Positions 9,455 to 19,741 of a stretch of DNA of 64,000 bases are shown one piece after another. The notes beneath the pieces were generated by a model. That model was not told the DNA's origin and ran no database searches. It worked only from the letters and a program-made list of their open reading frames with translations. This stretch comes from Spirosoma oryzicola (GTDB lineage Bacteria; Bacteroidota; Bacteroidia; Cytophagales; Spirosomataceae), in NCBI RefSeq assembly GCF_021233055.1, contig NZ_CP089538.1:2806501-2870500 (forward strand), read 5' to 3'. Made by a program: the position numbers and the translations under genes. Positions within the stretch are counted from its first letter, which is position 1, and the number at the start of each line of letters is the position of its first letter.

Positions 9455-11065
9455 TTAGTCTAATCGAATTAACAGGCCATCGTCCCCGCCCAAACTGATT
9501 GAGTTGGTCACTCGGTTACCTTCCCACTCCGGAGCCGTAGCGAGTACAACGACGCCGTTGATTGATGAATCGTTTAGTGTTAGGTAACAGGGGCGGTGGC
9601 TTAAATTGAGCAGTACGAGAAAACGAGGCTGCCCGTCGAACTGACGCATGTACCCAAGGACCTGCTCGCTGGCGTACACCGGTACGTAATCACCAACCAT
9701 CAGCGAGGGTTCCTGCTGCCGGAGTTTGATGAGTCGTTTGTAGAACGAAAGCATCGAGTAGGAATCCTGCTGCTGACGCTCGACGTTTTCCCGCGAAAAA
9801 TTTCGGGCCAGCCGAAGCCAGGGCTTCCCTTCCGTAAATCCGGCGTTTGGGCTGTCGTCCCATTGCATGGGTGTTCGGACTGGGTCGCGGCTCAGATTTT
9901 TGTCGGGCATGTTCAACCCCTGGGGGTCCTGCACCTCATCGAACGGGATCGGCACATCCTGCATTCCGATTTCTTCCCCGTAGTAGATCGTGGGGGTACC
10001 GCGTAAGGTCAATAGCATCAGCGCGGCTACCCGAGCCTGTTCTCTGCCCACACGGCTGGTTATCCGGGGCTGATCATGGTTGCCAAGTACCCAGTTGGGC
10101 CAGCCGTTGGCGGGCAAAAGTCCTTCATACTGGTCGATGGCGGTAGCTAGCTGACGGGCTTCCCACGGCAGCGTTAGTAACTGAAAATTGAACGGAAGGT
10201 GAGCACCCTTGCCATCAATACCATAGTAAGTAACGAGTTGGTGAATAGGGAGATAGATTTCGCCGATCAGCAACCGGTCGGTGTAGCCATCCAGAACGTG
10301 CCGCATCTGCCTGACTAGGTCGTGTACCTCCGGCTGATCGGTAGAGTAGACTGGCAGCAGTTGATCGTAGGTAGCCATGTGCGGCTGGTAGTCAGGATTG
10401 ACCGGGTTGTCGCGCAGGTTTTTGTCTTTGATAAGGTGCCACATAACATCCACCCGAAACCCATCAACGCCTTTGTCCAGCCAAAAGCGCATTAAGTTCA
10501 GCATCGCTTCCTGCACTTCCGGATTTCGCCAGTTTAGATCGGGCTGTTCCTTCAGAAAAGCGTGGTAATAAAATTGCCCCGTTGTTTCGTCCCATTCCCA
10601 GGCGTTGCCACCAAACACACTTAGCCAGTTGTTGGGTGGAGAGCCGTCGGGAAGTTTATCCTGCCAGATGTACCAATCCCGCTTTGGGTTGTCGCGCGAC
10701 GAGCGGGATTCCAGAAACCAGGGATGCTGATTGGACGTATGGTTTGGCACCAGATCCAGAATCAGTTTCATGCCGCGCTGGTGGATTGCTTCGATTAACG
10801 CATCAAAATCGTTGAGTGATCCGAACAGCGGGTGTACACTTTGATAGTCAGCGATATCATACCCGAAGTCAGCCATTGGCGACGGATAAATGGGAGATAG
10901 CCAGACGGCTGTAATGCCTAGCGCTGAGAGATAATCCAGTCGTTGTAAAACCCCCTGAAGATCACCAATGCCATCGCCATTGCTATCCTGGAACGACCGG
11001 GGGTAAATTTGATAAATAATTCCTTCCTGCCACCATACGTATCTAGTCAGGCCTTCGTTCATCAT
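9455..11065 (-). CDS. GH13 alpha-glucosidase
   Basis: A 536-residue alpha-amylase-superfamily exo-glucosidase (oligo-1,6-glucosidase / maltase group). It opens with WWQEGIIYQIYPRSF and FQDSNGDGIGDLQG. Catalytic positions are the Asp of DGFRVDVMW, the Glu of LIGEIY and the Asp of LGNHDQPR. No signal peptide is present, so it is probably cytoplasmic. The start may be either of two adjacent ATGs. It is the first gene of a two-gene operon with treZ, suggesting turnover of glycogen- or maltodextrin-derived sugars together with trehalose release. Linkage preference cannot be read with confidence. Confidence 0.9.
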   Translation of the reverse strand: MMNEGLTRYVWWQEGIIYQIYPRSFQDSNGDGIGDLQGVLQRLDYLSALGITAVWLSPIYPSPMADFGYDIADYQSVHPLFGSLNDFDALIEAIHQRGMKLILDLVPNHTSNQHPWFLESRSSRDNPKRDWYIWQDKLPDGSPPNNWLSVFGGNAWEWDETTGQFYYHAFLKEQPDLNWRNPEVQEAMLNLMRFWLDKGVDGFRVDVMWHLIKDKNLRDNPVNPDYQPHMATYDQLLPVYSTDQPEVHDLVRQMRHVLDGYTDRLLIGEIYLPIHQLVTYYGIDGKGAHLPFNFQLLTLPWEARQLATAIDQYEGLLPANGWPNWVLGNHDQPRITSRVGREQARVAALMLLTLRGTPTIYYGEEIGMQDVPIPFDEVQDPQGLNMPDKNLSRDPVRTPMQWDDSPNAGFTEGKPWLRLARNFSRENVERQQQDSYSMLSFYKRLIKLRQQEPSLMVGDYVPVYASEQVLGYMRQFDGQPRFLVLLNLSHRPCYLTLNDSSINGVVVLATAPEWEGNRVTNSISLGGDDGLLIRLD

Positions 11066-11343
11066 ATCGTTCCGTATTGTAGAGTAGTTTTTCCGCAGGT
11101 AGTTGATCTGCTCACTTTATAGAAGGCAATTAAACACCTTACCAGGGTATAACCTCGTGAATGAGCATAAGTGTTATTCCAACGCTGAAATAAACGGTGT
11201 AGTAAGGGACGCGTTATAGAAGCACAGCGATTGGTGCGCGATTTTCAGCCCAGAGAATCAGGCTAGAGGACATTGGTCTTTGTGACTCGAATCGAAGACG
11301 GTCACTCGTGACGACCAGAAAAAATACGTACTTTCTTAATTGG

Positions 11344-11550
11344 TTAAAGCGTTACTCTACGCTTAAGAAAGAAGAAACCAGCGTAGGAGTAAAGGAGAAT
11401 CGCTGCCGTTTCAAAGGTGGCTTCCAGATAACTTGTTGTATACACGCCTGTTTGAAAATCCTGTATCCAATCGATCAGCGCAGCACAGTAGCCGAACAAA
11501 CAAAGGATACTGCTGATAACGACGGCAAGAATAAGCAAGGATTGGCGCAT
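11344..11550 (-). CDS. Small two-helix membrane protein, unknown
   Basis: A 68-residue open frame with two clear hydrophobic helices (about 5-30 and 47-62) and a positively charged end (FFLKRRVTL). I do not recognise a family. Support comes from a well-placed Bacteroidota-type promoter just upstream on the same strand (11595-11625). The overlapping 109-residue plus-strand frame has no such support and reads like a shadow. Confidence 0.5.
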   Translation of the reverse strand: MRQSLLILAVVISSILCLFGYCAALIDWIQDFQTGVYTTSYLEATFETAAILLYSYAGFFFLKRRVTL

Positions 11551-11594
11551 ACTTTTGTGCTGTTTAATGAATTGCTGGACGGTGTTATGATAGA

Positions 11595-11625
11595 CAAATT
11601 ATTTGCCAAGCCGTTTCAGCACAAA
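11595..11625 (-). promoter_or_regulatory. Promoter of the small membrane protein gene
   Basis: Read on the minus strand there is TTTG (11622-11625), a 20-nt spacer and TAATTTG (11595-11601). This is one base short of the Bacteroidota -33/-7 consensus TTTG...TAnnTTTG. The start codon at 11550 would lie roughly 40 nt downstream of the transcription start. Confidence 0.4.
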
Positions 11626-11962
11626 CCGTGCGTATGAATACGCGCGCAAAAACCTGGTTAATCAGGACTTTACTTACTCTTTAGATAGTTGTCGCTAAAA
11701 AAAATAAGTAGTTTTATCAGGTGAGTAGCTGTGCACTATGAGGTGAAATATCCACAGATTGAGCAAATTAGGATACAGCGCACAGCTAACGGATACAGAC
11801 GAGAAAATAGACCGGTTCTTAATAGTGTCAGTCTATTTTCAAGATCAGTAAGCTACATAACGAGATAGACACGGTATATACGTCTTTGTCGATTCGTTTG
11901 GATTCAGCGTCACGTAAATTCATAGATGTTCCAGACTTCGGCCAATTCAGCGCATGTTGCGG
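11626..11962. other. Intergenic stretch, AT-rich
   Basis: I see no credible gene here. A 10-bp inverted repeat (11803-11812 with 11831-11840, 18-nt loop) lies downstream of the minus-strand oxidoreductase and could be a weak terminator. Confidence 0.4.
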
Positions 11963-13159
11963 TTAACGACTAGCAACAGGGTCCAAGATCTGCTGCACCG
12001 CCTTGGTCGATACTTTCGTACCGGTCTTAGCCGCCTGAAAAATCGCTTCAATCAGTTGAACATCGCGCATACCCATCTCGCCGGGTACGGTAGTCGGTTT
12101 GTCGTTTAGGACACATTCGGCAAAAGCATCCATTTGTCGAGCCTGCTGCGGTACATTTTCTATGTTCATCTTACCCTGGCTGGTTTGCCCTTTAAGGCCA
12201 TCATATTGGTAAGCGGGGTCGAGTTCGAACCAGCCCTTGGCTGCTTCGGCGCGTAATTTATTGTACTGATCGTTGTAGCTGGTTCGGCATTCGGCAACGG
12301 TACCATCCGCAAAGTGGAGTTGAAAATCGACGCCTTCCTCTACTTTCGCAAACTTTTTAGGGTCGGTTATCGGGTGGTATTTGGCGGTTACGGCAATGGG
12401 TACCTGTCCTTTGGTGTAAATGGCCCCTTGCAGACAGTAAATGCCGACATCGCGTAACGGCCCACCGCCACCTACACCACCGCCAAGACGCCAGGGTGTA
12501 TCATTCTCCTGTTTCTGCGCATTTTGGGCAATGATTTTGTTTACCTTACCAAAAACTTCTTTCTGGCCTAACCGCATCATTTCCTGATTATGCGGCTCAA
12601 AATGAAGCCGGTAGCCAACCGAAAGCTTCTTGTTGGCTTTTTTGCAAGCGTCGATCATCTTCTGACATTCGTCTGATGTCAGCGCCATCGGTTTTTCGCA
12701 AATAACGTGTTTACCGGCCTGTGCTGCTCGAATGACGTATTCGGCATGCATCGAGTTCGGTAGTACCACATAGACAATATCAATGTCGGGGTTATCCGCA
12801 ATTTTGTCAAACGTCTGGTAGTTATAGACGTTCTTATCGGGAATGTCGTATTTTTTCTTCCAGGTTTCGGCCTTGTCGGGTGTTCCCGTGACAATACCGG
12901 CCAGTCGGCAAAAGGTTGTTTTCTCCAGCGCTGGCGCTAATTCTCCTTCGCTGTACTTGCCCAATCCGACCAGCGCAATTCCTAGCTTACGTTCCGAGCC
13001 TGAATTGGTTGTCGTCGATGAAGCCGATTCCGCCGATGACTCGCTGCTTTTGAAACCACACCCCTGGAGCCCGGCCAACGTGGTTAGACTTGGGATGACT
13101 AAGGCTGTCGCGCCAAGCTTCTGAATGAAATTCCGTCGGGAAAAAGGCATTTGTTGCAT
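11963..13159 (-). CDS. Gfo/Idh/MocA family oxidoreductase, Tat-exported
   Basis: A 398-residue NAD(P)-dependent sugar or inositol oxidoreductase-type protein. The leader FSRRNFIQKLGATALVIPSL is a twin-arginine signal, followed by a Ser-rich linker with a possible lipobox (LQGCG). A Rossmann entry LVGLGKYSEGELAPALE begins near residue 63, and the hallmark CEKPMAL is near 153-158. The closest known style is glucose-fructose oxidoreductase, a periplasmic enzyme with tightly bound NADP. The substrate is unknown. It appears to be a single-gene unit, divergent from the secreted protein at 13399. Confidence 0.87.
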   Translation of the reverse strand: MQQMPFSRRNFIQKLGATALVIPSLTTLAGLQGCGFKSSESSAESASSTTTNSGSERKLGIALVGLGKYSEGELAPALEKTTFCRLAGIVTGTPDKAETWKKKYDIPDKNVYNYQTFDKIADNPDIDIVYVVLPNSMHAEYVIRAAQAGKHVICEKPMALTSDECQKMIDACKKANKKLSVGYRLHFEPHNQEMMRLGQKEVFGKVNKIIAQNAQKQENDTPWRLGGGVGGGGPLRDVGIYCLQGAIYTKGQVPIAVTAKYHPITDPKKFAKVEEGVDFQLHFADGTVAECRTSYNDQYNKLRAEAAKGWFELDPAYQYDGLKGQTSQGKMNIENVPQQARQMDAFAECVLNDKPTTVPGEMGMRDVQLIEAIFQAAKTGTKVSTKAVQQILDPVASR

Positions 13160-13341
13160 AGAACCAGTTTGTCTTACCGTGTCAAAAACAGGAGGGAAGT
13201 GCTCCCTGCTATTTCAACCATAGGTATAGTAGAATGTTTGTCGTTTGGTAGAACTCAGTCAGTTACCTCACTTTCTTGACGACCTTAATCGGTGAATGTA
13301 ATCTGCATTACTTTTAAACGGATTCTACGTAGCTAGATTAC

Positions 13342-13349
13342 TATTTTTG
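13342..13349 (+). promoter_or_regulatory. Candidate -7 element (TATTTTTG)
   Basis: An exact TAnnTTTG match lies 49 bp before the start of the secreted protein gene, giving a predicted leader of about 40 nt. No convincing -33 TTTG is seen at the expected distance. Confidence 0.4.
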
Positions 13350-13398
13350 TGACCTATACCGTCAAAGAAATGCAATAAAAATCTGGATCGATTACACG

Positions 13399-14772
13399 AT
13401 GGGAAAAAACTACCGATTGCTAGCTATCTTATGTACTATTCTTCTGGCGTTGTCTGTTCAGGCGCAAACAACGCAGGCGCCAACCATTAAATGGCAGCGG
13501 TTGCTCGGACCTATTGGCAATTCAACACTGCAACTGGCAAAAGCGAGCCATGATGGCTGCGCTCTGACGTACTTAGGGCAGGTATTACGCTTGTCGGAGT
13601 CGGGCAATACACTATGGCAAACTCAAATACCTCCAACGGCTGAACTGCCAGCTTATTCTAATTATGCTGAATTTATAACCGCTATTCCCGACGGCGGCTT
13701 TGCGGTCGTAACACGCAACACGTATCGATGGTCTTTGGCTCGGTTAACCGCCGAAGGAGTTGTTCTGTGGGTAAAATCATTTGCCAATTACGAGAATACT
13801 ACTAGTTCCATATATCGAACGTTCTCCGATTTGATTTATACCGCTGACGGTGGTTTTCTGGCGGTTGACTATACACAATATGGCCGCAACGGAACCGCAA
13901 CTACCGTTTATACATTTGACGCCGATGGGAACAACCTTGTTACCAGACAAATAAATAATGATTATGGAAATATCGCCAGGGGCAATACAACGACTTATAA
14001 AGTCATTCAGACAAATGACGGAAGTTATCTGCTAGTAGGAAGAGCAACAGACAGGTCTGTGAACTTCACTGCTTGGGCGGCTAAGCTTACGCCACAGCTC
14101 GGTAAAATCTGGAATAAGAACTTCAGTAGCACATCGTTGGAGGACGTAATTCCAAATCCTTATACTAATGATTCATTCATGGCCGTTGGAAGAAATGATC
14201 CCGCTGAAACGCGTACACTTTTAATTGGCCCCAACGGAGAGCCGGCTAACGGTTATAGCCAGTCTAATCGAGTCGATAATACTGAATCATTTATCGTTGC
14301 AGGAACAGACGCTGCTAGTTACACGATCGTTGATGTGGTTAATGAAAACGGCGGAGATTTGCGGTTGCAAAATCTGACTGCACAAGGACCAGCATGGACA
14401 AAGAAATTAGGTGGTTCTTTGGCAGAAAAAATTAAAAGTGTTATCGCTACCAACGATGGCGGCCTTCTAGTCGTTGGCACCACAACGTCAACGGATGGCG
14501 ATGTGCAAGGAAAAACAACGAATGATCTTGTTCCCTGGCTTGTCAAACTAGGACCGGCTTGCACCGGAGAGGTGTATTCCGTTCAGGAAGGTAATTGGAA
14601 TAACCCGGCAACTTGGTCATGTGGTCAGATTCCATCAAACACGGATGTTGTTCATTTAAAACACCGAGTTACGATACCGCAAAGTTACGAGGCAAAGGCT
14701 CAGCGTATCATTTATGATTTACCTGTTCAGTTAAATTGGGGAGATAGAAGCCGCTTGGTTATAAGTCAATAA
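13399..14772 (+). CDS. Secreted protein with repeated beta-propeller-like segments, unknown function
   Basis: The 457-residue product has a signal peptide ending near SVQA/QTT. The body contains recurring blocks of the type 'DGGF-(hydrophobic)-RLT-G-LWVKSF', reminiscent of PQQ/delta-60-like propeller repeats. The C-terminal approximately 75 residues (from GNWNNPATWSCGQIPSNTDVV onward) resemble a module that I associate with Cytophagales surface proteins. I see no canonical T9SS PNP motif, so the export route beyond the periplasm is uncertain. Confidence 0.7.
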   Translation: MGKNYRLLAILCTILLALSVQAQTTQAPTIKWQRLLGPIGNSTLQLAKASHDGCALTYLGQVLRLSESGNTLWQTQIPPTAELPAYSNYAEFITAIPDGGFAVVTRNTYRWSLARLTAEGVVLWVKSFANYENTTSSIYRTFSDLIYTADGGFLAVDYTQYGRNGTATTVYTFDADGNNLVTRQINNDYGNIARGNTTTYKVIQTNDGSYLLVGRATDRSVNFTAWAAKLTPQLGKIWNKNFSSTSLEDVIPNPYTNDSFMAVGRNDPAETRTLLIGPNGEPANGYSQSNRVDNTESFIVAGTDAASYTIVDVVNENGGDLRLQNLTAQGPAWTKKLGGSLAEKIKSVIATNDGGLLVVGTTTSTDGDVQGKTTNDLVPWLVKLGPACTGEVYSVQEGNWNNPATWSCGQIPSNTDVVHLKHRVTIPQSYEAKAQRIIYDLPVQLNWGDRSRLVISQ

Positions 14773-15036
14773 GTAAAAAAGTCAGGGCGAAATCGGCTAC
14801 CCTTGCAGGATTATAGATATAGGGGGAGCATAGAGCCATTGCCTCACTTATTCTGGAAATAACTTTACTTAAGACCATAAGTCCACTCAATTTTAAAGAG
14901 CTTTGTCTAGTAGTATAACTACGGCCTTTTGGTACAATTTCACTGGCTTAGCTTGCCGATGCTGTTATAGCAAAAACGGTCAGATCTTTCTATTCACACC
15001 CATACGAGTTCGATACAACCTGAAACTATATTTTCT

Positions 15037-16650
15037 ATGGGTACTTTTTATGACGGGCTCAGTCCGGCTGTGCTTCGTCAACGTGACGTTAGCGTTAACC
15101 GTCCACGAGCGCTGAGCCTGGGTGTCGGCATTTTTGTGCTGTTATCGGTAAGCTTGATAACGTCGTTGTTTTTGAAAAACAGCTGGTTATGGATGGATGA
15201 GGTACTTAGTGACATCCTGATCGCTGACCCGTCCATCGCACATATGAACAAAGCGGTGGTAAGTGGAATGGACGCTAACCCGCCCCTTTTTGCGAATCTG
15301 TATTGGCTGATCGGGCATTCTATCAGTCTGAATACGCAGTTTTTGCGGGTCGTATCAATTCTTATTTTTTCTCTGACGATAGCCCTATTCTTTTACTATT
15401 CAACTAAGCTGATTGGTACACCGATTCAAAACTTTGTTCTGGTCACGTGCATGGTCAGTTTGACTTTTTTGAATCTGTCGCTGGCTACTCAGATTCGTGC
15501 CTACGCCTTGTTTCTGTTGATTGGCTGCGGCTATTTTATTACGATACACCAACTCAGTATAACCCCCAACCGGCCTAAGCTGCTCGTCGCCCATGTGCTG
15601 CTCGGGGTAGGTTTGTTGTTTGCCCATAATTTTGGCTTGTTTTATCTGGCGGCTTCGGGCGCTTTTTTTGCCTTGTTATGGCTGTGGTCAAAGGAGCGTA
15701 AGTACCTGCTGGTTATTGGAACGCATGGTCTGATTCTGCTTGTTTGGTTGGTCAGCTGGTACCCCAGCTTCGCCATCCAGTCTCAAGCTGGTAAGCCCCA
15801 TTCCTGGATTCCGCTGCCAACTTTTTTGTCGTTCTTCAACACCGTTGGGGAGATTGCGCCGAATCTGTCGTCAAAACTGGACTACAACCCGTTTCTGCTC
15901 TGGTTACCAATCGCTCGGTTTGTGGTGATCGCCGGTTTGTTTCTGTACATCGTCCTTAAAAAAACAAAAGCTCCTTTTCGAGAGGTCATTCGCGATAAAG
16001 CGTTTGTCTTTTATGGGTTGTCGGGCTTTATTTACCTGCTCACAATCGGTATTGCGCTGACCGTCTCGCTGGTCCATACATCCATTTTTTTGAGTCGGTA
16101 TTTATGGCCGAGTTCACTGTTGGTTATCTATCAGCTGATCTACGCCTATTATTACTTTTTCGGTTACCGAACCTATAATCGTTTGTCGAGCGGTCTATTA
16201 TGGGTGTATGTGCTGTTTGTAGGGACGTTTATCGTGTACCAGAATCGGAAGCTGCCTCATTTTTCCGGCGACATCCTACCTTACTTTGAAGGGCTGGACA
16301 AAAGCTACCCTATTTTTGTCGAAACGGCGGATTATTTTCTGCCTATCTGGTTTCATAAACTAGCGCCCAGGGTTTGTTATTTGCTGGACTGGCAAACGGC
16401 TGTTACACCGGGCAACTACCTGAACGCTACCGTTGAACACAAAATCCTTAAATCGGTACGGGACAATTATCAGGTCAACGACATAGTGCCCAAAGCGAGC
16501 TTTAACAAAACTAATTTTCCTCATTTCTACATTGTCGATGAAGATAGCCAATACCAGATTGAGGAGTTTATCAAACAGGGGCAGGTGAAAGTCGTGAAAA
16601 CGATTCCCGTTGCGATACAAGGACACCGGATTTTGGAGTGTACGTTTTAA
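15037..16650 (+). CDS. GT-C (GT39-like) membrane glycosyltransferase
   Basis: A 537-residue polytopic protein with about ten or more hydrophobic helices. The first extracytoplasmic loop has WMDEVLSD and, slightly later, DANPPLFANLYWLIGH. The Asp-Glu and the 'D-NPPLF--LYW' block are typical of protein-mannosyltransferase-like GT-C enzymes that use lipid-linked sugars. A soluble C-terminal part starts near residue 415. A strong terminator follows, separating it from the next membrane protein. The donor and acceptor are unknown. Confidence 0.78.
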   Translation: MGTFYDGLSPAVLRQRDVSVNRPRALSLGVGIFVLLSVSLITSLFLKNSWLWMDEVLSDILIADPSIAHMNKAVVSGMDANPPLFANLYWLIGHSISLNTQFLRVVSILIFSLTIALFFYYSTKLIGTPIQNFVLVTCMVSLTFLNLSLATQIRAYALFLLIGCGYFITIHQLSITPNRPKLLVAHVLLGVGLLFAHNFGLFYLAASGAFFALLWLWSKERKYLLVIGTHGLILLVWLVSWYPSFAIQSQAGKPHSWIPLPTFLSFFNTVGEIAPNLSSKLDYNPFLLWLPIARFVVIAGLFLYIVLKKTKAPFREVIRDKAFVFYGLSGFIYLLTIGIALTVSLVHTSIFLSRYLWPSSLLVIYQLIYAYYYFFGYRTYNRLSSGLLWVYVLFVGTFIVYQNRKLPHFSGDILPYFEGLDKSYPIFVETADYFLPIWFHKLAPRVCYLLDWQTAVTPGNYLNATVEHKILKSVRDNYQVNDIVPKASFNKTNFPHFYIVDEDSQYQIEEFIKQGQVKVVKTIPVAIQGHRILECTF

Positions 16651-16725
16651 AGACAATGGGTAAGCCGTTAAAGCCCACGCTTTGAACGGATAGTGGTTCA
16701 TCGTCGTCGGTCAGTTCGTACAACT

Positions 16726-16776
16726 GTAGGCGCACAGCCGGTCATTCTGGAACCGGGCTGTGCGCCTACTTTTTTT
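16726..16776 (+). terminator. Rho-independent terminator after the GT39-like gene
   Basis: A 14-bp GC-rich stem (16726-16739 with 16756-16769) is followed by seven T residues (16770-16776). It lies 75 bp after the stop codon. Confidence 0.9.
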
Positions 16777-16940
16777 CGCCCAAGCCCGTTCACGAATGCG
16801 AACGTATTAAGGCAATCGCGAAAAAAAAGGCGCATCGGCATTCACGTTTTGTAGGGGTAGTCTATAAACAGATAAGTTGGGATACTTTTCGAATAAACGA
16901 TTGCCGGAAAGCGACCGGTGTTAACCCAAGGAATCGAACT

Positions 16941-18659
16941 ATGCTGGTTCTTTTGCTGCTATGGCTTCTACTGTACTTTCTATTCTGGGTATTCGGTGAA
17001 GGAATTATTCACCTGATGCCTCGTCGGTGGGCGATCAGGGCATCGCCCACCGAAACGATTCTAACAGGTCTTATCGGTGCGGTTGGCCTGCTGCAACTTG
17101 CGTCTATTTTCATTCCCATCAACCTTGCTTCCGTTGTTGGATTGGTGTTACTAGCCGCTTTTATAAACGGGCGTTTGCTAAACCAGTCGATTCGTAACGC
17201 TACGATCTACCTGCGAACGATAGGCCGAGAGCCTGTATGGTGGCTGCTGGTTGCGGTGGTGCTTTTGTACGCGATCCAACGCCCGACTAACCCGGATAGT
17301 GGCGCTTATCATTTGCCTGCTATCCGGTATACCGAACGATTTGCGACGATTCCCGGACTCGGAAATCTATTCAGTCGATTGGCGTTCAATTCAAGCTTTT
17401 TTGCGATTGGAGCCGCTGTTGGATGTACCGACCTGGTGGGGCAAACCTTGTTTCCGCTGAATGGATTCCTCTTGCTGGTGTTCGGTAGCTACGTCATCCA
17501 GCAACTCTGGCGAGCCGACACGACGCCGGCCTTACAAGTTTTTCAGGTTGGTGTACTAGGACTGAGCCTGTACTTTCTGATCCGTCAGGTAAACGCACCT
17601 ACGCCCGACGTGTGGGCCACTCTGTTAACCCTGTTCTTTTTTTTGTTCTGGCTGAATGGACGAACGCAGGACAACAAGTTTCTAACTTTTTTGCTGCTGG
17701 CCCTCGTGTTTACGTGCCTGACCGTTAAACTGGCTACGCTTCCGTTGCTGCTTGCTCTGCCATTGCTGGGGTACGGCTGCCGACGGTGGGTAACCTGGCA
17801 AAACAGCGTGGCCGCGATGGCGTTAGGGGGTTTCCTGCTTATTCCCTGGCTGGTCAAAAACGTTATTTTATCCGGCTACCTGCTTTTCCCGCTTACAGAA
17901 CCAGACCTGTTTTCTGTTGACTGGAAAGTAGATCCTGTCCTGGCGCAGTACGAACAACAGATCATTACGTACTGGGCACGGTTCCATGTGGCTGAGACCG
18001 AGTTTGATCCCGAAAAGCTGACCTGGCCGTTGGGACGCTGGGTGTCGTGGTGGTGGACGCACTGGTGGTTCTGGTACAACTGGCCCAATCGGCCAACCTT
18101 TCTGCTGGCCTTTGCTTCGCCCGTATTCGTGCTCTTCCTGTGGATGTCTGCCCGCAAGCGGGTACAGAGCTGGCTGACTGTTTATGCCGTGGCGTTTGCC
18201 GGATTTGTCTTCTGGTTTATCAAAGCACCGGAGTTCCGGTTTGGTTACGCGTTTATCTGGACAGCCGCCCTGTTGCCCATCGGTGCGTTGGTACGGCACC
18301 CGATTCACCCACTTGTCGTGCGCGTACCGATAATCGTATTAATGACTAGCCTGCTTGGCTACTTCGTCGTAGGTGAAGACACACGTAAACGGGATCGGAT
18401 GAGTAGCCAATTGTGGAAGCCCCAGCCCTTGAGCCACCGGTATGCCGGATCGATTCCTTACCAACGACGATGGACGCGCAGTAAGCTCGCTGTCCTGGTC
18501 CCGAAGGCTCCCTGCAAATCCTGTTTTGACATTGAGCAGCCTTGCACGCCTTTTTTCTTCAACGATCTTCAGTTGCGGGGCCGCACCATTGCCGACGGCT
18601 TCCGCCGAAACCCGAACCCCACCGACTCATTAGCAATTAATTCCAATCTATCCAAATGA
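16941..18659 (+). CDS. LIC_10190-like polytopic membrane protein
   Basis: A 572-residue integral membrane protein with roughly eleven helices, beginning with [15 protein letters not shown]. The loop [27 protein letters not shown] is the most family-like segment and resembles the LIC_10190 family of putative surface-polysaccharide transferases. The last 85 or so residues are soluble and include three cysteines ([14 protein letters not shown]). It overlaps the next gene by 4 bp (ATGA), so it is coupled to a GT2 enzyme. The activity is not established. Confidence 0.72.
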   Translation: MLVLLLLWLLLYFLFWVFGEGIIHLMPRRWAIRASPTETILTGLIGAVGLLQLASIFIPINLASVVGLVLLAAFINGRLLNQSIRNATIYLRTIGREPVWWLLVAVVLLYAIQRPTNPDSGAYHLPAIRYTERFATIPGLGNLFSRLAFNSSFFAIGAAVGCTDLVGQTLFPLNGFLLLVFGSYVIQQLWRADTTPALQVFQVGVLGLSLYFLIRQVNAPTPDVWATLLTLFFFLFWLNGRTQDNKFLTFLLLALVFTCLTVKLATLPLLLALPLLGYGCRRWVTWQNSVAAMALGGFLLIPWLVKNVILSGYLLFPLTEPDLFSVDWKVDPVLAQYEQQIITYWARFHVAETEFDPEKLTWPLGRWVSWWWTHWWFWYNWPNRPTFLLAFASPVFVLFLWMSARKRVQSWLTVYAVAFAGFVFWFIKAPEFRFGYAFIWTAALLPIGALVRHPIHPLVVRVPIIVLMTSLLGYFVVGEDTRKRDRMSSQLWKPQPLSHRYAGSIPYQRRWTRSKLAVLVPKAPCKSCFDIEQPCTPFFFNDLQLRGRTIADGFRRNPNPTDSLAINSNLSK

Positions 18660-19420
18660 AGCTGAGTATCATCATTCCCGCTTACAACGAAGAGCGCACC
18701 ATCTACGCGTTGTTAGACAAAGTTGTGGCTGCTCCGTTGCCTGCACACATTCAGAAAGAAATCATTGTGATTGACGATTGCTCAATCGATCAGACCGGTC
18801 TGTTGGTCCAGACATTTAAGGACGAGCATCCGGATTCTTGTCTCCAGTACGTTCGTCACGCAACCAATCAAGGCAAAGGAGCCGCTTTGCAGACCGGTAT
18901 TCGGCTGGCTACCGGCAATTGGCTTATTATACAGGATGCCGATCTGGAATATGATCCTAACGAATACGGATTGCTGTTACAGCCGCTGCTCGACGGTAAA
19001 GCCGATGTTGTTTTTGGCACCCGTTTCATTGGCAATCAGCCGCACCGGGTTTTGTACTTCTGGCATTCGGTAGGCAACAAGATCCTGACGCTATTATCAA
19101 ACGTCTTTACGGATCTGAATCTGACGGATATGGAGAGTTGCTATAAGGTGTTTAAAACCAGTTTGATTCAGGGGATTAATTTGCAGGAAAAACGATTTGG
19201 TTTTGAACCGGAAGTAACGGCGAAACTGGCCCGGATACCGGCTATCCGAATCTATGAAGTAGGAATTTCGTACTATGGACGTACCTATGCGGAGGGAAAG
19301 AAAATAGGCTGGCGCGATGGCTTCCGGGCGATCTATGCCATTTTGAAATACAATCTATTTCGGAGTGATCGGCCAGCGGTTAACATCCAAAAGCATTCAA
19401 ACGAATTGAGTGTATATTGA
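18656..19420 (+). CDS. Glycosyltransferase family 2 (polyprenol-phosphate sugar synthase-like)
   Basis: A 254-residue DPM1-like transferase. It starts [15 protein letters not shown]. The DDCSIDQT and QDADLEYDP motifs supply the acidic metal ligands of the GT-A fold, and GTRFIG marks the acceptor side. There is no long C-terminal membrane domain. Such enzymes load a sugar onto undecaprenyl or dolichyl-type phosphate, which would feed GT-C enzymes like the two genes upstream. Its ATG overlaps the stop of the preceding gene. Confidence 0.85.
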   Translation: MKLSIIIPAYNEERTIYALLDKVVAAPLPAHIQKEIIVIDDCSIDQTGLLVQTFKDEHPDSCLQYVRHATNQGKGAALQTGIRLATGNWLIIQDADLEYDPNEYGLLLQPLLDGKADVVFGTRFIGNQPHRVLYFWHSVGNKILTLLSNVFTDLNLTDMESCYKVFKTSLIQGINLQEKRFGFEPEVTAKLARIPAIRIYEVGISYYGRTYAEGKKIGWRDGFRAIYAILKYNLFRSDRPAVNIQKHSNELSVY

Positions 19421-19513
19421 CAAGAACCATATGCTCACTAGTTTATCAGAGTGATAACTTCTTATCCGTGCCAGGAGATTAACCAGTGATTTGTTTTTCT
19501 GAATAGATAGTGC

Positions 19514-19546
19514 ATAACGCCCGACTTCAATGAGGTCGGGCGTTAT
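19514..19546. terminator. Terminator hairpin after the GT2 gene
   Basis: A 12-bp perfect stem (19514-19525 with 19535-19546) with a 9-nt loop lies about 95 bp after the GT2 stop. The downstream T-tract is weak. Confidence 0.6.
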
Positions 19547-19639
19547 TGCTGAATGTTTTGCCGTTGCCTCATTACAAGGGGTAACTGTATGGGTACTTTC
19601 GTTGAATGGCTGTAATACGGACAGATAAGAGGGTTTGCT

Positions 19640-19671
19640 TAAGTCCGGGGTAATCTAAAGTCCCGGACTTA
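19640..19671 (-). terminator. Terminator hairpin of the minus-strand response regulator
   Basis: A 10-bp stem (19640-19649 with 19662-19671) with a 12-nt loop sits 70 bp beyond the stop of the minus-strand gene at 19742. The rest of 19421-19741 shows no gene. Confidence 0.55.
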
Positions 19672-19741
19672 TTTGTACTCCTGCCGGAAAGTTGAAGCAC
19701 TATGTCTTTGAGGTCTCGAACGTATGGTAAGTTGTCTTAAC

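Noticed and set aside
11308..11637. 109-residue plus-strand frame over the small membrane gene
   Set aside because: No recognisable domain or promoter. The opposite frame encodes clean membrane helices with a promoter.
14903..15115. 70-residue frame just ahead of the GT39-like gene
   Set aside because: It overlaps the GT39-like start out of frame and has random-looking composition.
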